Below are positions 18,239 through 27,561 of a stretch of 64,000 nt of DNA, piece by piece. Below the pieces are notes generated by a model. That model did not search any database. It was given only the letters and a program-made list of their open reading frames with translations, and had not been told where the DNA came from. The stretch's first letter is position 1, and the number at the start of each line of letters is the position of its first letter. Source of the DNA: Terrabacter sp. MAHUQ-38 (GTDB lineage: Bacteria > Actinomycetota > Actinomycetes > Actinomycetales > Dermatophilaceae); assembly GCF_014518425.1 (NCBI RefSeq), contig NZ_JACVCU010000008.1, positions 62,001 through 126,000 on the forward strand, given 5' to 3'. The position numbers and the translations under genes were made by a program.

Positions 18239-18391
18239 CCGCTTCCCGCGTGACCGAGGGAGGCCCGTCGTCACCCCCCGGTGGGCGTCGTCAGGGCGCG
18301 ACCGTGGGGATGACCGTTGGGCCAGTCCAGGGGTTCGCCCCGAATCGCGCTCCCCGAGCCGTCTGGTGCCGCCCACGGGTGCGCAGCCTCG

Positions 18392-18432
18392 CGGTGCGCC
18401 CGGTGCGCCCGGTGCGCCCGGTGCGCCCGGTG
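18392..18432. repeat. 9-bp tandem repeat, four units plus five bases
   Basis: CGGTGCGCC is repeated four times head to tail, followed by CGGTG. It lies in the 249-bp gap between the GntR gene and the glycosyltransferase-like gene, about 55 bp before the latter's start. It is probably slippage-prone simple sequence. No gene is credible in this gap. Confidence 0.8.
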
Positions 18433-18487
18433 AGCTGCGGTTGGTTGCGGTAGGTTCGCGGCAGGAGCAGGTGGAGCGGAGGGGCCC

Positions 18488-19315
18488 ATGTCGGAGTCGC
18501 CGCGGAAGGCGCGTGAGGGCGAGCCGGGACTGACACGACCTCGAGGCGTGGTCGTCACCGCTGCCGGGCCGACGATGCGAACGGTGCTGCACGAGCTCGC
18601 GCTGCCGACGTTCCGACGTCTGGCCGATCGGTGGGGCTATGACGTCCACGCGGCCGAGGTCCAGGTGGATGGTGAGGGTGCGAGCGCAGCGGCCCAGGAA
18701 GCCAAGTGGCTCAAGGTCAGTCTCCTGCGACAGGCCCTGCGCGACTATCCGATGGCGCTCTGGCTGGACGCCGACGTGCTGGTGATGCGCACCGACGAGG
18801 ACATCGCGGACCACCTCCACCCCGACCACTTCCAGGCGTTGGCGCTGGAGCACGTCCCCTTCGAGCACCGCGTCAACCCGAACACCGGCGTGTGGCTGAT
18901 GCGGTCGTGTCCTGAGTCGTTCTCGTTCCTCGATGCTGTCTCGGCGGCAGGTCGACAGCCCGGACCATGGTCGGACCAGGGCGCCGTCCTCGCGGCGCTC
19001 GGCTGGCGTCGAGGTGACGAACAGTACCGGTGGGCCGGTCCGGGACTGGGCTCGCCGTTCCTGCTGCGCACGAGCTGGCTGCCGACCGGGTGGAACCAGC
19101 CGTACCTCGAGGGCCGAACGGAGGAGACCTGTTACAACTCCTCTCCGGAGTCGTACGCGATGCGACCGCAGGTCGCGCGGCCCCAGGCACTGCACTTCAT
19201 GGGAATGACGCCCCAGGCCCGCTGGTCCCACATGGCCGCATGTGCGCTGCGTGCCTCCGATGCGGCGGGTCCCACGCCTGATGACCCGGAGCTCACGACG
19301 GCGAAGCCGGGCTAG
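18488..19315 (+). CDS. Glycosyltransferase-like protein (GT-A fold, DxD motif)
   Basis: A 275-residue cytosolic protein with a nucleotide-sugar transferase pattern. It has an N-terminal strand GVVVTAAGP, a helix with QEAKWLKVSLLRQAL, then YPMALWLDADVLVM carrying the DxD metal motif near residue 98. NTGVWLMRSCPESFSFLD, WSDQGAVLAALGW and a late HFMGM follow. This is the arrangement of GMA12/MNN10-type galactosyltransferases, at normal length. The start is supported by GGAGGGG just upstream. No neighbouring envelope genes are present, so its acceptor is unknown. Confidence 0.75.
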   Translation: MSESPRKAREGEPGLTRPRGVVVTAAGPTMRTVLHELALPTFRRLADRWGYDVHAAEVQVDGEGASAAAQEAKWLKVSLLRQALRDYPMALWLDADVLVMRTDEDIADHLHPDHFQALALEHVPFEHRVNPNTGVWLMRSCPESFSFLDAVSAAGRQPGPWSDQGAVLAALGWRRGDEQYRWAGPGLGSPFLLRTSWLPTGWNQPYLEGRTEETCYNSSPESYAMRPQVARPQALHFMGMTPQARWSHMAACALRASDAAGPTPDDPELTTAKPG

Positions 19316-19396
19316 TGCGGGGATGAGCCAGACGTCGACGTGCCCGTCCGTCACCGGGAGCCCGGCCGGGCGTGGTGCGGCCACGTGCCACTGACC

Positions 19397-20242
19397 TCAA
19401 AGGCTTTTCGCGCTCGGCGTCTGGGCCGGACAGTCGGCGGACGCCTGAGCGCGCAGCGCGCGCGGCGCGTAGCCGGTCAGTGCGCGGCAGGTCTTGTTGA
19501 ACGCCTGCAGGTCGGGGATGCCGACGGCCGCGGCGATCGCGACGATGGACATCGTGCTGCTGGTGAGCAGGTGGCGGGCGCGTTGCACGCGCCGGTGCCG
19601 CAGGTAGCCGACGACCGTGTGTCCGGTCTGGGCCGCGAAGACCCGGGTGAGGTGGTGCGGCGAGATCCCGACTGCCGCGGCGACCTCCGGCACGGTGACG
19701 TGCTCGCCGAGCCGTGACTCGAGATAGGCCATCGCTGCGCTGACGTACTCCGTGGCCGGGTCCTCTCCGGATTCCTGGCGGTACCGGTCCGCCAGCCGCA
19801 GCAGCACCATCCACACGTCGGCCCGGGCGCGTTCGGGGTGCATGGCGGCGTTGGCTACCGCGGACTCCATGAGGTCCGTGATGGCGGGGAGGTCGGTCCC
19901 CGGCGACATGAGCACGGACAGCCGTGCGGGCGCCGGCGGGAGGCCACGTCGGTCCTCGCGGCGGCCTGCGTCCATGTCCAGGTGGGCATAGAGGTGGGTG
20001 GAGGGCCCGCGGTAGCGGTACCGGATCAGCGATGCCGGCGGGACCAGGGTCACGCACCCCGGTGTGACGGGGTAGCTCATCCCGTCGACCTCGAGCTCGG
20101 CGACGTAGTCGTAGAGGTGCAGCGACCACAGCTCCGGGAGCTGGAACACGTCGGTCAGCGCAGCTCGGCCGTGCGTCGCCCGCCCGAACCCCACCACCAG
20201 TGGTGGACGACTCAGGTCAAGAAGAAGGGCGCCGTTCGACAT
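19397..20242 (-). CDS. AraC-family transcriptional regulator
   Basis: A 281-residue regulator with an N-terminal cupin sensor domain (LHLYDYVAELEVDGMSYPVTPG, then a histidine-containing LYAHLDMD strand). A C-terminal AraC double HTH runs from about residue 165 (YLESRLGEHVTVPEVAAAVG, SPHHLTRVFAAQTGHTVVGY, then IVAIAAAVGIPDLQAFNKTC). This class often senses sugars or sugar derivatives. It is divergent from the PhyH dioxygenase gene, which it probably controls. Confidence 0.87.
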   Translation of the reverse strand: MSNGALLLDLSRPPLVVGFGRATHGRAALTDVFQLPELWSLHLYDYVAELEVDGMSYPVTPGCVTLVPPASLIRYRYRGPSTHLYAHLDMDAGRREDRRGLPPAPARLSVLMSPGTDLPAITDLMESAVANAAMHPERARADVWMVLLRLADRYRQESGEDPATEYVSAAMAYLESRLGEHVTVPEVAAAVGISPHHLTRVFAAQTGHTVVGYLRHRRVQRARHLLTSSTMSIVAIAAAVGIPDLQAFNKTCRALTGYAPRALRAQASADCPAQTPSAKSL

Positions 20243-20367
20243 GCGAGATTACTACCACCAGTTGCCGACTGTGCACCACGACAGCTCTGCCTTGTCGGTC
20301 CTAGCTTTGGTTTCCATGGCCGCTGGCTCCCGGCAGCCTGAACCGCGAGCGAGGAGTGACCGAGACG

Positions 20368-21246
20368 ATGACCGCACTTGTGGACCGGAAGTACCTGATG
20401 ACCTCGGTGGAGATGGCGCACTTCATCTCCCACGGCAGCTTTGCGCTGGAGGGGGTGGTGCCTGACGACCTGAACAGGCGGGCGGAAGCGGTGCTCGACG
20501 CCGGCATCGAGGGGCACCCCTATGGCACGCCCGTGGACGTGGTCTTCCCCGTGGGCAGCTTCGTGCGGGAGCTGCTCGACCTGCCCGCGGTCGCCGGGGC
20601 GGTACAGAGCCTCGTCGGGCCCAACCCGGTAATCGACCACCACGCTGTGCACATCCGACCACCGCGCGGCGGGGAGGCGCAGAACCTGCACGCTGACGCC
20701 ATCATCGACACACGCACCGACGCCTTCGACGTGCAGCTCATGTACTACCCGCGGGAGGTGACCCTCGAGCAGGGCGGCACGCTCAGCGTCCCGGGCACGC
20801 ACCTGCGCCGCATCAACCAGACCGGCATTGGTCGCTGCCAGAACCTGGCCGGCCAGACCCGGCTGACCTGCCCGGCCGGCACCGTGGTCCTGCTTCACCA
20901 CGGCATCTGGCACGGCGGCCGCCGCAACGACTCCGACCGGCCCCGCTACATGTTCAAGATCCGGTTCAACCCGACCGTGCGCCAGCTGCGGCTGTGGAAC
21001 ACCGATGACATCGACTCCCCGGAGGTGCTGCGCAAGCTCACCACGAGCTTCGGGTGGACCGACGCCAACGAGGGCAGGCTCGAGCTGGTGAACCGGGCCA
21101 AGCTGTGGCGGGTGGTCACCGGCGACCAGGGCTTCGACATCGACTACTACCTCACCCGCGAGACGCTGCGGCCCCAGTTCGTCGACCCGGGCGCCACCGA
21201 CGGCAGGCTCGGCGCGAGCCGTCGGGCATCCGGATGGGGCAGCTGA
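20368..21246 (+). CDS. Phytanoyl-CoA dioxygenase (PhyH)-family oxygenase
   Basis: A 292-residue Fe(II)/2-oxoglutarate-dependent hydroxylase. The facial triad is visible as His108-x-Asp110 (LHADAI) and distal His182 (HHGIWHGG), with a downstream Arg in RPRYMFKIRF that would bind 2-oxoglutarate. Start ATG 20368 sits 11 bases after GAGGAG; a GTG at 20356 lies inside that site and is less likely. It is divergent from an AraC regulator and followed by a small conserved protein. The substrate is unknown; family members range from lipids to sugars and antibiotics. Confidence 0.8.
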   Translation: MTALVDRKYLMTSVEMAHFISHGSFALEGVVPDDLNRRAEAVLDAGIEGHPYGTPVDVVFPVGSFVRELLDLPAVAGAVQSLVGPNPVIDHHAVHIRPPRGGEAQNLHADAIIDTRTDAFDVQLMYYPREVTLEQGGTLSVPGTHLRRINQTGIGRCQNLAGQTRLTCPAGTVVLLHHGIWHGGRRNDSDRPRYMFKIRFNPTVRQLRLWNTDDIDSPEVLRKLTTSFGWTDANEGRLELVNRAKLWRVVTGDQGFDIDYYLTRETLRPQFVDPGATDGRLGASRRASGWGS

Positions 21247-21310
21247 TGGCGACGCAGGCCAGCGCAGCCGACGACGTCACCACCCCGACCAACGACAAGG
21301 AGCCCACACG

Positions 21311-21649
21311 ATGACCGTGACCCCGACGATGTCGGTCGAGGAGTCGTTCGCGACGCCTTCGGCCTACCCACACCTTCGCCAGCAGCTGCTCGTGCTCTAC
21401 CTCGGCACGTCGGCCCTCGACTCCGAGGTGATCGGCTGGACGCGCTACGACGGGACCGGCCGGTCCCGTCCGACGATGGGCGACAGCGATGAACCCCCTT
21501 ACGCGACAGGCCTCGGCGCGCTCCTGGATGGATGGCGGCTGCTGCAGATGTCGCAGCTGGTCGCCCACCCCCGGGGCGAGGAGCACGACGTGGGCTACCT
21601 GCCGTACGAGTACCTCTTCGAACGACTGGTCGACGTCAGCACGGGATGA
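21311..21649 (+). CDS. Conserved hypothetical protein (112 aa), partner of PhyH
   Basis: ATG follows AAGGAG with eight bases. The sequence is compact and acidic, with LVLYLGTSALDSEVIGWTRY and DSDEPPYATGLGALLDGWRL followed by QMSQLVAH and YLPYEYLFERLVD. I recall similar unnamed proteins next to sugar-related genes but cannot name a domain. There is no signal peptide or membrane helix. It lies 64 bp after PhyH in the same direction, so it is probably co-expressed. A 22-codon open frame in the gap (21246-21314) has no credible ribosome site. Confidence 0.65.
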   Translation: MTVTPTMSVEESFATPSAYPHLRQQLLVLYLGTSALDSEVIGWTRYDGTGRSRPTMGDSDEPPYATGLGALLDGWRLLQMSQLVAHPRGEEHDVGYLPYEYLFERLVDVSTG

Positions 21650-21652
21650 CCA

Positions 21653-21695
21653 CCGGCCCACCGACATACGCCAGCGTCGTATGCCGCTGGGCCGG
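21653..21695. terminator. Bidirectional hairpin between PhyH unit and GH95 gene
   Basis: CCGGCCCA (21653-21660) pairs with TGGGCCGG (21688-21695). Inside, CATACG (21665-21670) pairs with CGTATG (21678-21683) around a seven-base loop. It lies between convergent stops at 21649 and 21714. Confidence 0.7.
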
Positions 21696-21713
21696 GCGCC
21701 GGTGCAGGCCCCG

Positions 21714-24700
21714 TCAGGCGCTGGCCGGCTTGACCTTGACGTCCTTCCCGTTGACGCGGACGGTGACGTTGCCGAGGTCGCGGGCGCGGTCTGCGACGAC
21801 GCGGTAGGACGTGACCCTGCCGTCACGCCACGTGCAGCTGATCTCATAGCCGCCACGCGCTCGGAGGCCGGTGAAGGAGCCGTCCTTCCACTCCGCCGGC
21901 AAGGCGGGCAGCAGGTGGATGGCCTTGCCGTGGCTCTGCAGCAGCATCTCGACGATGGCACCGGTGATGCCGAAGTTGCCGTCGAGCTGGAACGGCGGGT
22001 GGTTGCACCAGAGGTTGGACAGGGTGTTGAACCGCAGCAGGCCACGCACCATGTAGCGGGCGCGCTCGGCGTCGCCGAGGCGGGCGAAGACGGCGGCGCG
22101 CCACGGCCAGGTCCACGAACGACGGCTGTCACCGGAGACCGTCGCCTCGTCGAACGGCACGCCGGCCCGCTCACCGCACCGCGCCTTGAGCGACACGAGT
22201 GCGGCCGCCGCGAGGTCAGGTGTGCGGCCGGGCGTGATCTGCCGGCCCGGGTAGACCGCGAAGAGGTGCGAGGTGTGCCGGTGGATGTCGGTGGGGCTGT
22301 CACGGTCGGTCTGCCACTCCTGCAGCTGTCCCCACGAGCCGACCTTGTTGGGGGCCAGGCGGTTCTGGAGGTCGGCGATGCGCGCGCGGAACTCCGGGTC
22401 GGCGTCCGGGTCGACCTCTGACGTCTCTTCGGGACCGTGGAGGGCGTCGTAGGCGTCCAGGTAGTTCTGGAAGAGGTCCCAGATGATCTGCTGGTCGTAC
22501 ATGACGCCGTCTTCGCGCGGACCGTGCTCCGGCGACCACCCGCCGGGGCTGTAGAGCAAGCCGTCGGGGTGCTCCACGAGACGGTCCTCCCAGAAGTGAC
22601 AGATCTCGCGGATCATCGGCAGCGCGGTGTCACGCAGGTAACGCACGTCCTGCGTGAAGGCCCAGTGCTCATAGAGGTGCTGGGCGTACCAGGCGCTTGC
22701 GACGGTGTTCCACTCCCACGAGTTGCCGCCGAAGATGCTCTGGCTCGTCCGGGCAGTCCAGCCACGAGTGTTGGTGCCGAAGCTGTTCCGCGTCGCGACC
22801 CGGCTCGGGACGGCGACCTGGCGGACGAACTCGACGAGCGCCTCGTGCGACTCGGGCAGGTTGGCCGTCTCGGCGCCCCAGTAGTTCATCTGGACGTTGA
22901 TGTTGGTGTGGTAGTCCGACGCCCACGCGGGCTGGTCGCTGTCGTTCCAGAGGCCCTGGAGGTTGGCAGGTAGGCCGCCGGGTCGGGACGAGCTGGCGAG
23001 CAGGTAGCGGCCGTGGTGGAACATCGCCTGCTCGAGGCTCGGGTCGGCGCCACCGGCCGCATAGCGGGCGAGCCGGGCGGGGATCGGCAGGTCGGCGGCA
23101 GCTGCGTCGGTGCTTCCCCAGTCGACCGTGACCCGCGACATGAGAGCCCCGAACTGGGCAAGGTGCTCGTCGCGCAGCTCGTCGAACGTGCGCGACGCGG
23201 CAGCGGCGACGGACGTGCCGGGGGCGGGATCGGCACCGCGCCAGCCGGCTGCGGCGTCGAGCTTGTAGCTCGTGCGGCCGTCGATGACGAGCGTGAGCCT
23301 CGTCGCGCCGCTGAACCGGAGCAGGGCTCCGTCGGCGCTGACCGTGCCGTCGGTGTCGGCGACCCGCACCGTGCAGGCATGCTTGAGGCCATTGCCCATG
23401 ACGCCGTGCCATGACAGCTCGCGGTCGCCGGCATCGGCTGTGGTCGGCGAGTTTGCCTGTCCTGCAGTGAGGTTCAGGATGCCAGCGAGACCAGCAGGAT
23501 CATCCGTGCGGTAGCGGAGCACCAGGACGTCGGCGATCCGGCTCGCGAAGGCCTCGACCACCACCCCGCCGCCAGGCGTGGTGAATCGAGTGACGTGCAG
23601 ACCGCTGGCGAGGTCGAGCGCGCGCTGGTAGTCGGCGACGGCACGCATCGTCGCGGTGTTGAATTCAGTTGCTGTCAGGGCGATCTCGGCTACGTGGAAG
23701 GCGCCCTGCGGTTGTGCGAAGACGAGTCGGTAGGAGGAGTATGCCGTCGAGGCCGTCACGCTGAACGTGCGCCTCTCGTTGCGGCCGGCGAAGCTGAAGC
23801 CCGTCTGGGAGTGCACCGTGGTCCATGTCACGCCGTCGTTGGAGCCTTCAAGCGTCCAGGCGCGCGGGTCGTCCGCGGGGCCGTCGGGGGCGGCCGTGAG
23901 CGAGTAGCCGGTGATGGCGACGCGACGCTGCAGGTCGGCCTGCCAGACGATGTCGCGTCCGGGTGTCTCGACGCGCCAGGTCGTGTCGGGGTCACGGTCG
24001 ACAGCGCGGAGCAGGCCGTGGCTGCCGTCCGGCGCCGACCCCGCGGAGTGCCCGCTGGGGGAGGACAGGTAGCACGTCGACGAGGAAACGAGATCGACGC
24101 CGTCGAGACCGATCTCGGAGACCTGGAAGTGGCTGACTCCCGCCTTCGGCACGAAGACGAACCGGTAGTGGCGGTACGCGGTCGCGTTGGCGCAGCCGAA
24201 CTCCTTCGTCTGGAAACGGCTCTCGAAGGGCGTGGCGAGACTGCGCGCATCGAGAGTCGACCAGGTGGTCCCGTCGTCGGAGCCCTCGAACGTCCACTGC
24301 TGCGGGTCGCGCTGTGGCACGTCGTTGGCACTCGTGAGCCGGTACGTCGAGACCACGGTGGCGGTCGGCAGGCTCACCTGCCACGTGACGGTGGACGGCG
24401 GGCTCTGGATGCACCACTTGGTCGACGAGCTCCCGTCGTAGCTCTTGTCGAGGCCCTCCGTCGACGAGGCCGTGTAGGGCCCGCCGGGTGCGGTCACGCC
24501 GGGGCGCTCGCGGAAGGAGACGTGGAGGTTGCCGAAGTTCCGGTACGACCCGAACCCCGTCATGCTCGTGTCGAACGCCGAGTCCGGCTTGCCGGCAAGG
24601 GCGTTGTCGTAGTCGTTCACGCCACCCCAGAGACTCTGCTCATTGAGGTGCACGCGGTCGCTGTCGGGGTCGCCGAAGAGCATGGCGCCGAGTCGACCGT

Positions 24701-24929
24701 TGCCGATGGGCAGGGCCTGGGACTGCCAGTCGATCGCGGGGACGCTGTACCAGATCGAGCGCGCGGAGAGGGTCGGCAGGGCCAGGGCGGTGGAGGCAAG
24801 TGCGGCAGCGGGGCGGGGTGCGCCGAGCCGGGGCGCCGCGTGCGCGGCCGAAGGGGTGAGGAGCGGCGCCAAGGCTGCCAGTCCACCCAGCTTGAGGACG
24901 TTGCGTCGGGAGGCGTCGAGCGCGGGCAT
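21714..24929 (-). CDS. GH95 alpha-L-fucosidase with inserted discoidin-like domains
   Basis: A 1071-residue exported glycosidase. It has a Tat signal ([10 protein letters not shown], then hydrophobic [15 protein letters not shown]). The GH95 N-terminal domain starts [20 protein letters not shown] and [11 protein letters not shown]. Residues about 150-420 form two F5/8-type-C-like modules, each with W-F-EGS(D/N)DG-TW features, inserted into the N-terminal domain. The (alpha/alpha)6 barrel follows, with [14 protein letters not shown] near 673 holding the catalytic Asn cluster, and [17 protein letters not shown] near 990. Ordinary GH95 enzymes have about 780 residues, so the extra length is the insertion. 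The next locus degrades L-fucose, supporting alpha-1,2-L-fucosidase; alpha-L-galactosidase is an alternative. Confidence 0.88.
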   Translation of the reverse strand: MPALDASRRNVLKLGGLAALAPLLTPSAAHAAPRLGAPRPAAALASTALALPTLSARSIWYSVPAIDWQSQALPIGNGRLGAMLFGDPDSDRVHLNEQSLWGGVNDYDNALAGKPDSAFDTSMTGFGSYRNFGNLHVSFRERPGVTAPGGPYTASSTEGLDKSYDGSSSTKWCIQSPPSTVTWQVSLPTATVVSTYRLTSANDVPQRDPQQWTFEGSDDGTTWSTLDARSLATPFESRFQTKEFGCANATAYRHYRFVFVPKAGVSHFQVSEIGLDGVDLVSSSTCYLSSPSGHSAGSAPDGSHGLLRAVDRDPDTTWRVETPGRDIVWQADLQRRVAITGYSLTAAPDGPADDPRAWTLEGSNDGVTWTTVHSQTGFSFAGRNERRTFSVTASTAYSSYRLVFAQPQGAFHVAEIALTATEFNTATMRAVADYQRALDLASGLHVTRFTTPGGGVVVEAFASRIADVLVLRYRTDDPAGLAGILNLTAGQANSPTTADAGDRELSWHGVMGNGLKHACTVRVADTDGTVSADGALLRFSGATRLTLVIDGRTSYKLDAAAGWRGADPAPGTSVAAAASRTFDELRDEHLAQFGALMSRVTVDWGSTDAAAADLPIPARLARYAAGGADPSLEQAMFHHGRYLLASSSRPGGLPANLQGLWNDSDQPAWASDYHTNINVQMNYWGAETANLPESHEALVEFVRQVAVPSRVATRNSFGTNTRGWTARTSQSIFGGNSWEWNTVASAWYAQHLYEHWAFTQDVRYLRDTALPMIREICHFWEDRLVEHPDGLLYSPGGWSPEHGPREDGVMYDQQIIWDLFQNYLDAYDALHGPEETSEVDPDADPEFRARIADLQNRLAPNKVGSWGQLQEWQTDRDSPTDIHRHTSHLFAVYPGRQITPGRTPDLAAAALVSLKARCGERAGVPFDEATVSGDSRRSWTWPWRAAVFARLGDAERARYMVRGLLRFNTLSNLWCNHPPFQLDGNFGITGAIVEMLLQSHGKAIHLLPALPAEWKDGSFTGLRARGGYEISCTWRDGRVTSYRVVADRARDLGNVTVRVNGKDVKVKPASA

Positions 24930-24953
24930 CGGTGAGTTCCTTCCAGAGCATCA

Positions 24954-24968
24954 TTGATCGGGTGTCTT
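24954..24968 (-). promoter_or_regulatory. Candidate operator, copy 1 (fucosidase promoter)
   Basis: TTGATCGGGTGTCTT lies 24 bp upstream of the GH95 start. It differs by one base in its core from the motif at 25028-25042 (GATCGGGTGTCT versus GATCGGATGTCT). It is possibly a second half of the same regulator-binding region. Confidence 0.4.
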
Positions 24969-25027
24969 GCGAGCGCAGCATGAAGATGGGTGCGCAAAAT
25001 GGGAACAACGTGCAGTCTGGCCGCAGA

Positions 25028-25042
25028 TAGATCGGATGTCTA
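25028..25042 (-). promoter_or_regulatory. Candidate operator, copy 2 (fucosidase promoter)
   Basis: TAGATCGGATGTCTA contains AGATCGGATGT (25029-25039). The same 11 bases occur on the minus strand at 33757-33767, in the divergent promoter of the fucose catabolic genes. FadR/GntR (FCD) regulators of sugar-acid genes often bind ATC-GAT-type sites, so the regulator at 25713 is the natural candidate. Confidence 0.5.
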
Positions 25043-25077
25043 CCCCGGTGTGGCGGTGGCCAGAAGCGGTACGCCCC

Positions 25078-25631
<554 letters not shown>

Positions 25632-25662
25632 GAAGAAGCCGCGCAAGGACCCTGGCCTTCGG

Positions 25663-25684
25663 CCACCCCGCAGCGGCGGGGTGG
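25663..25684. terminator. 9-bp hairpin between convergent genes
   Basis: CCACCCCGC pairs with GCGGGGTGG around AGCG. It lies between the hydrolase remnant (plus) and the FadR-type gene (minus). Confidence 0.65.
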
Positions 25685-25712
25685 GCCCACGCAGGAGAGT
25701 GGCCAGGGGGAC

Positions 25713-26405
25713 TCAGCCGATGCCGCCTCCGCTGCCGAGGGCCTCACGCAGCCACAGCTCGATGCCAGCGATGTGGACCGTCGACCAGGAGCGAGCCACA
25801 TCGGGCTCGCGCGCGGCGATGGCATCGACGATGGCCCGGTGCTCGGCCATGGTGCGCTCCACCGCCCCGGTCTGGGTCAGGCCGCGCCAGACACGCGCCC
25901 GCTGGGTCGGGCCGCTCAGGCCGTCGAGGAGCGATCCGATGACCTCGTTGCCGGACCCGTCGGCGATCGTGCGGTGGAACACGAGGTCCGCGGCCACGAG
26001 CTCGTCGATGCTCGGCGCCTTGGCGACGGCGTCGAGCTGTCTGTAGAGCCCGGCGATGTCCTCGTCGCTCATGCTCAGCGCCGCCATCGCCGTCGCCGCG
26101 GGCTCGAGGATGCGCCGCACCTGCAGGAAGTGCAGCACAGTGTCGTCCTGGTGGAAGTCGACGACGAACTCCATCGCACCCATGAGCAAGGCGGGCTCGA
26201 GGCTCGTCACGTAGGTGCCATCGCCCTGTCGCACGTCGAGGACGTGGATGAGGGAGAGCGCCTTGACCGCCTCACGAAGGCTGTTGCGGGACAGGCCGAG
26301 CCGGTCGGCGAGGTCGGCCTCCCGCGGGAGGCGGTCGCCGGGGCGCAGGTCCCCGCTGACGATCATCTCCTTGATCTTGGTGATCGCCCCGTCCGTCACG
26401 GCCAT
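25713..26405 (-). CDS. FadR-type GntR regulator (FCD), probable fucose-locus regulator
   Basis: A 230-residue regulator. The N-terminal winged HTH (IKEMIVSGDLRPGDRLPREA, LADRLGLSRNSLREAVKALS, DVRQGDGTYV) is followed by an all-helical FCD ligand domain. That domain has metal-binding residues in the pattern D-x3-H (DLVFHRTIA), AEHRAIVDAI and a late HIAG. FCD proteins commonly sense sugar acids or other carboxylates. It is the last gene of the minus-strand fucose operon, after a hairpin, and may have its own promoter. L-fuconate or 2-keto-3-deoxy-fuconate is the inferred ligand. Confidence 0.85.
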   Translation of the reverse strand: MAVTDGAITKIKEMIVSGDLRPGDRLPREADLADRLGLSRNSLREAVKALSLIHVLDVRQGDGTYVTSLEPALLMGAMEFVVDFHQDDTVLHFLQVRRILEPAATAMAALSMSDEDIAGLYRQLDAVAKAPSIDELVAADLVFHRTIADGSGNEVIGSLLDGLSGPTQRARVWRGLTQTGAVERTMAEHRAIVDAIAAREPDVARSWSTVHIAGIELWLREALGSGGGIG

Positions 26406-26452
26406 CGTCGGGTCGCCTTCCCTGAGTGCTGGTGGCTAGAGGATACGACGTC

Positions 26453-26487
26453 GGGGCGCCCACGCCCGGCGATGGCGCGGGCGCCCC
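26453..26487 (-). terminator. Hairpin after the sugar-binding protein gene
   Basis: GGGGCGCC (26453-26460) pairs with GGCGCCCC (26480-26487). It follows the stop at 26494 and precedes the FadR-type gene, so it may reduce read-through into the regulator. Confidence 0.5.
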
Positions 26488-26493
26488 ACCACC

Positions 26494-27477
26494 TCACTGG
26501 TAGAGGACCGACTGGATCTTCGGGTCGTTGATGTTGGTCTTGTCGTACCAGTAGAAGCCGGTGTCGATGGTCTTCTCGAGAGGCTCGCCCTTGATGGCCT
26601 TCATCGCGGCCTTGACGAGCTCTTCTCCCATGCCGACGGGGTTCTGCGTGATCGCACCTGCCATCACCCCGGAGTTGATCGCGTCGATCTGCGCCTTGCC
26701 GGAGTCGAAGCCGACGATGGTGATGCCCGTCTTGCCGGCCTCCTGGACGCCCTTGACGACGCCGATGGCCGAGCCCTCGTTGGAGCCGTAGATGCCCTTG
26801 ACGTCGGGGTTGGCGGCGAGGATCGACTTGGTGATGTCGGCGCTCTTGGCCTGGTCGCCGTCGCCGTACTGGACCGGGAGCAGCGTGATGCCCGGAGCGT
26901 TGGCCTTCATCCAGTCGATGAACCCGTCGCGCCGCTGCTGACCGGTGAGGCTGGTCTGGTCGTGGACGACCATGGCGACCTTGCCCTTGCCGCCGATGAG
27001 CTCGGACAGGTGCTTCGCGGCCTCGGCAGCCGCGGCCTTGTTGTCGGTCGCAGCCGTCGTGAGGGGCACGTCGGACTCGACACCGGAGTCGAAGGCGATG
27101 ACGGGGATGTTCTGCGACTTCGCCTGCTGGAGAAGGCCTTCGGCCGCCTTGGAGTCGAGGGCAGCGAAGCCGATCGCCTTGGGCTGCTTGGCCAGGGAGT
27201 TGGTGAGCATCGTGATCTGGGCCTCGACCTCCTTCTCGGTCGCGGGACCCTCGAAGGTGATGGTGGCGCCCTGCTTGGCCGCCTCCTGTTCGGCGCCCTT
27301 CTTCACGGCCTGCCAGAACTGGTGCTGAAATCCCTTGGACACGATGGCGATGTACGGCTTGTCGCCTCCGGCACCGCCGGTCGAGCCTGCGGTGCCGGTC
27401 CCGCTCTGGCCGCACGCGGCGAGCGCGAGGGCGAGCACGGAGGTGGCCGCGGCCGTCATGAGCTGACGTCTGCGCAT
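26494..27477 (-). CDS. Sugar ABC transporter substrate-binding lipoprotein (RbsB-like)
   Basis: A 327-residue extracellular binding protein of the ribose/galactose type. The signal is MRRRQLMTAAATSVLALALAAC with a lipobox cysteine, followed by a Gly/Thr/Ser-rich linker. The domain features are IAIVSKGFQHQFWQAVKKGA, AFDSGVESDVPLTTAATDNK, VVHDQTSLTGQQRRDGFIDW and GSNEGSAIGVV. ATG 27477 follows AAGGAGAG, so the longer frame is rejected. It lies 84 bp after the permease in an operon of fucose enzymes; L-fucose or a fucose-containing sugar is the inferred ligand. Confidence 0.88.
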   Translation of the reverse strand: MRRRQLMTAAATSVLALALAACGQSGTGTAGSTGGAGGDKPYIAIVSKGFQHQFWQAVKKGAEQEAAKQGATITFEGPATEKEVEAQITMLTNSLAKQPKAIGFAALDSKAAEGLLQQAKSQNIPVIAFDSGVESDVPLTTAATDNKAAAAEAAKHLSELIGGKGKVAMVVHDQTSLTGQQRRDGFIDWMKANAPGITLLPVQYGDGDQAKSADITKSILAANPDVKGIYGSNEGSAIGVVKGVQEAGKTGITIVGFDSGKAQIDAINSGVMAGAITQNPVGMGEELVKAAMKAIKGEPLEKTIDTGFYWYDKTNINDPKIQSVLYQ

Positions 27478-27561
27478 GGTGGTTCTCTCCTTCTTGCTGG
27501 GTGAGTCGGCCTGCTGGCCATGGGTTCCGGCTCGCACCGGAGATCTGTGGGTCAGTGCGGG

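Noticed and set aside
18392-18432. Possible CRISPR-like repeat
   Set aside because: Units are 9 bp with no spacers; it is a simple tandem repeat.
21246-21314. 22-codon open frame between PhyH and the 112-residue protein
   Set aside because: No convincing ribosome site and no conserved character; the spacing fits an ordinary intergenic region.
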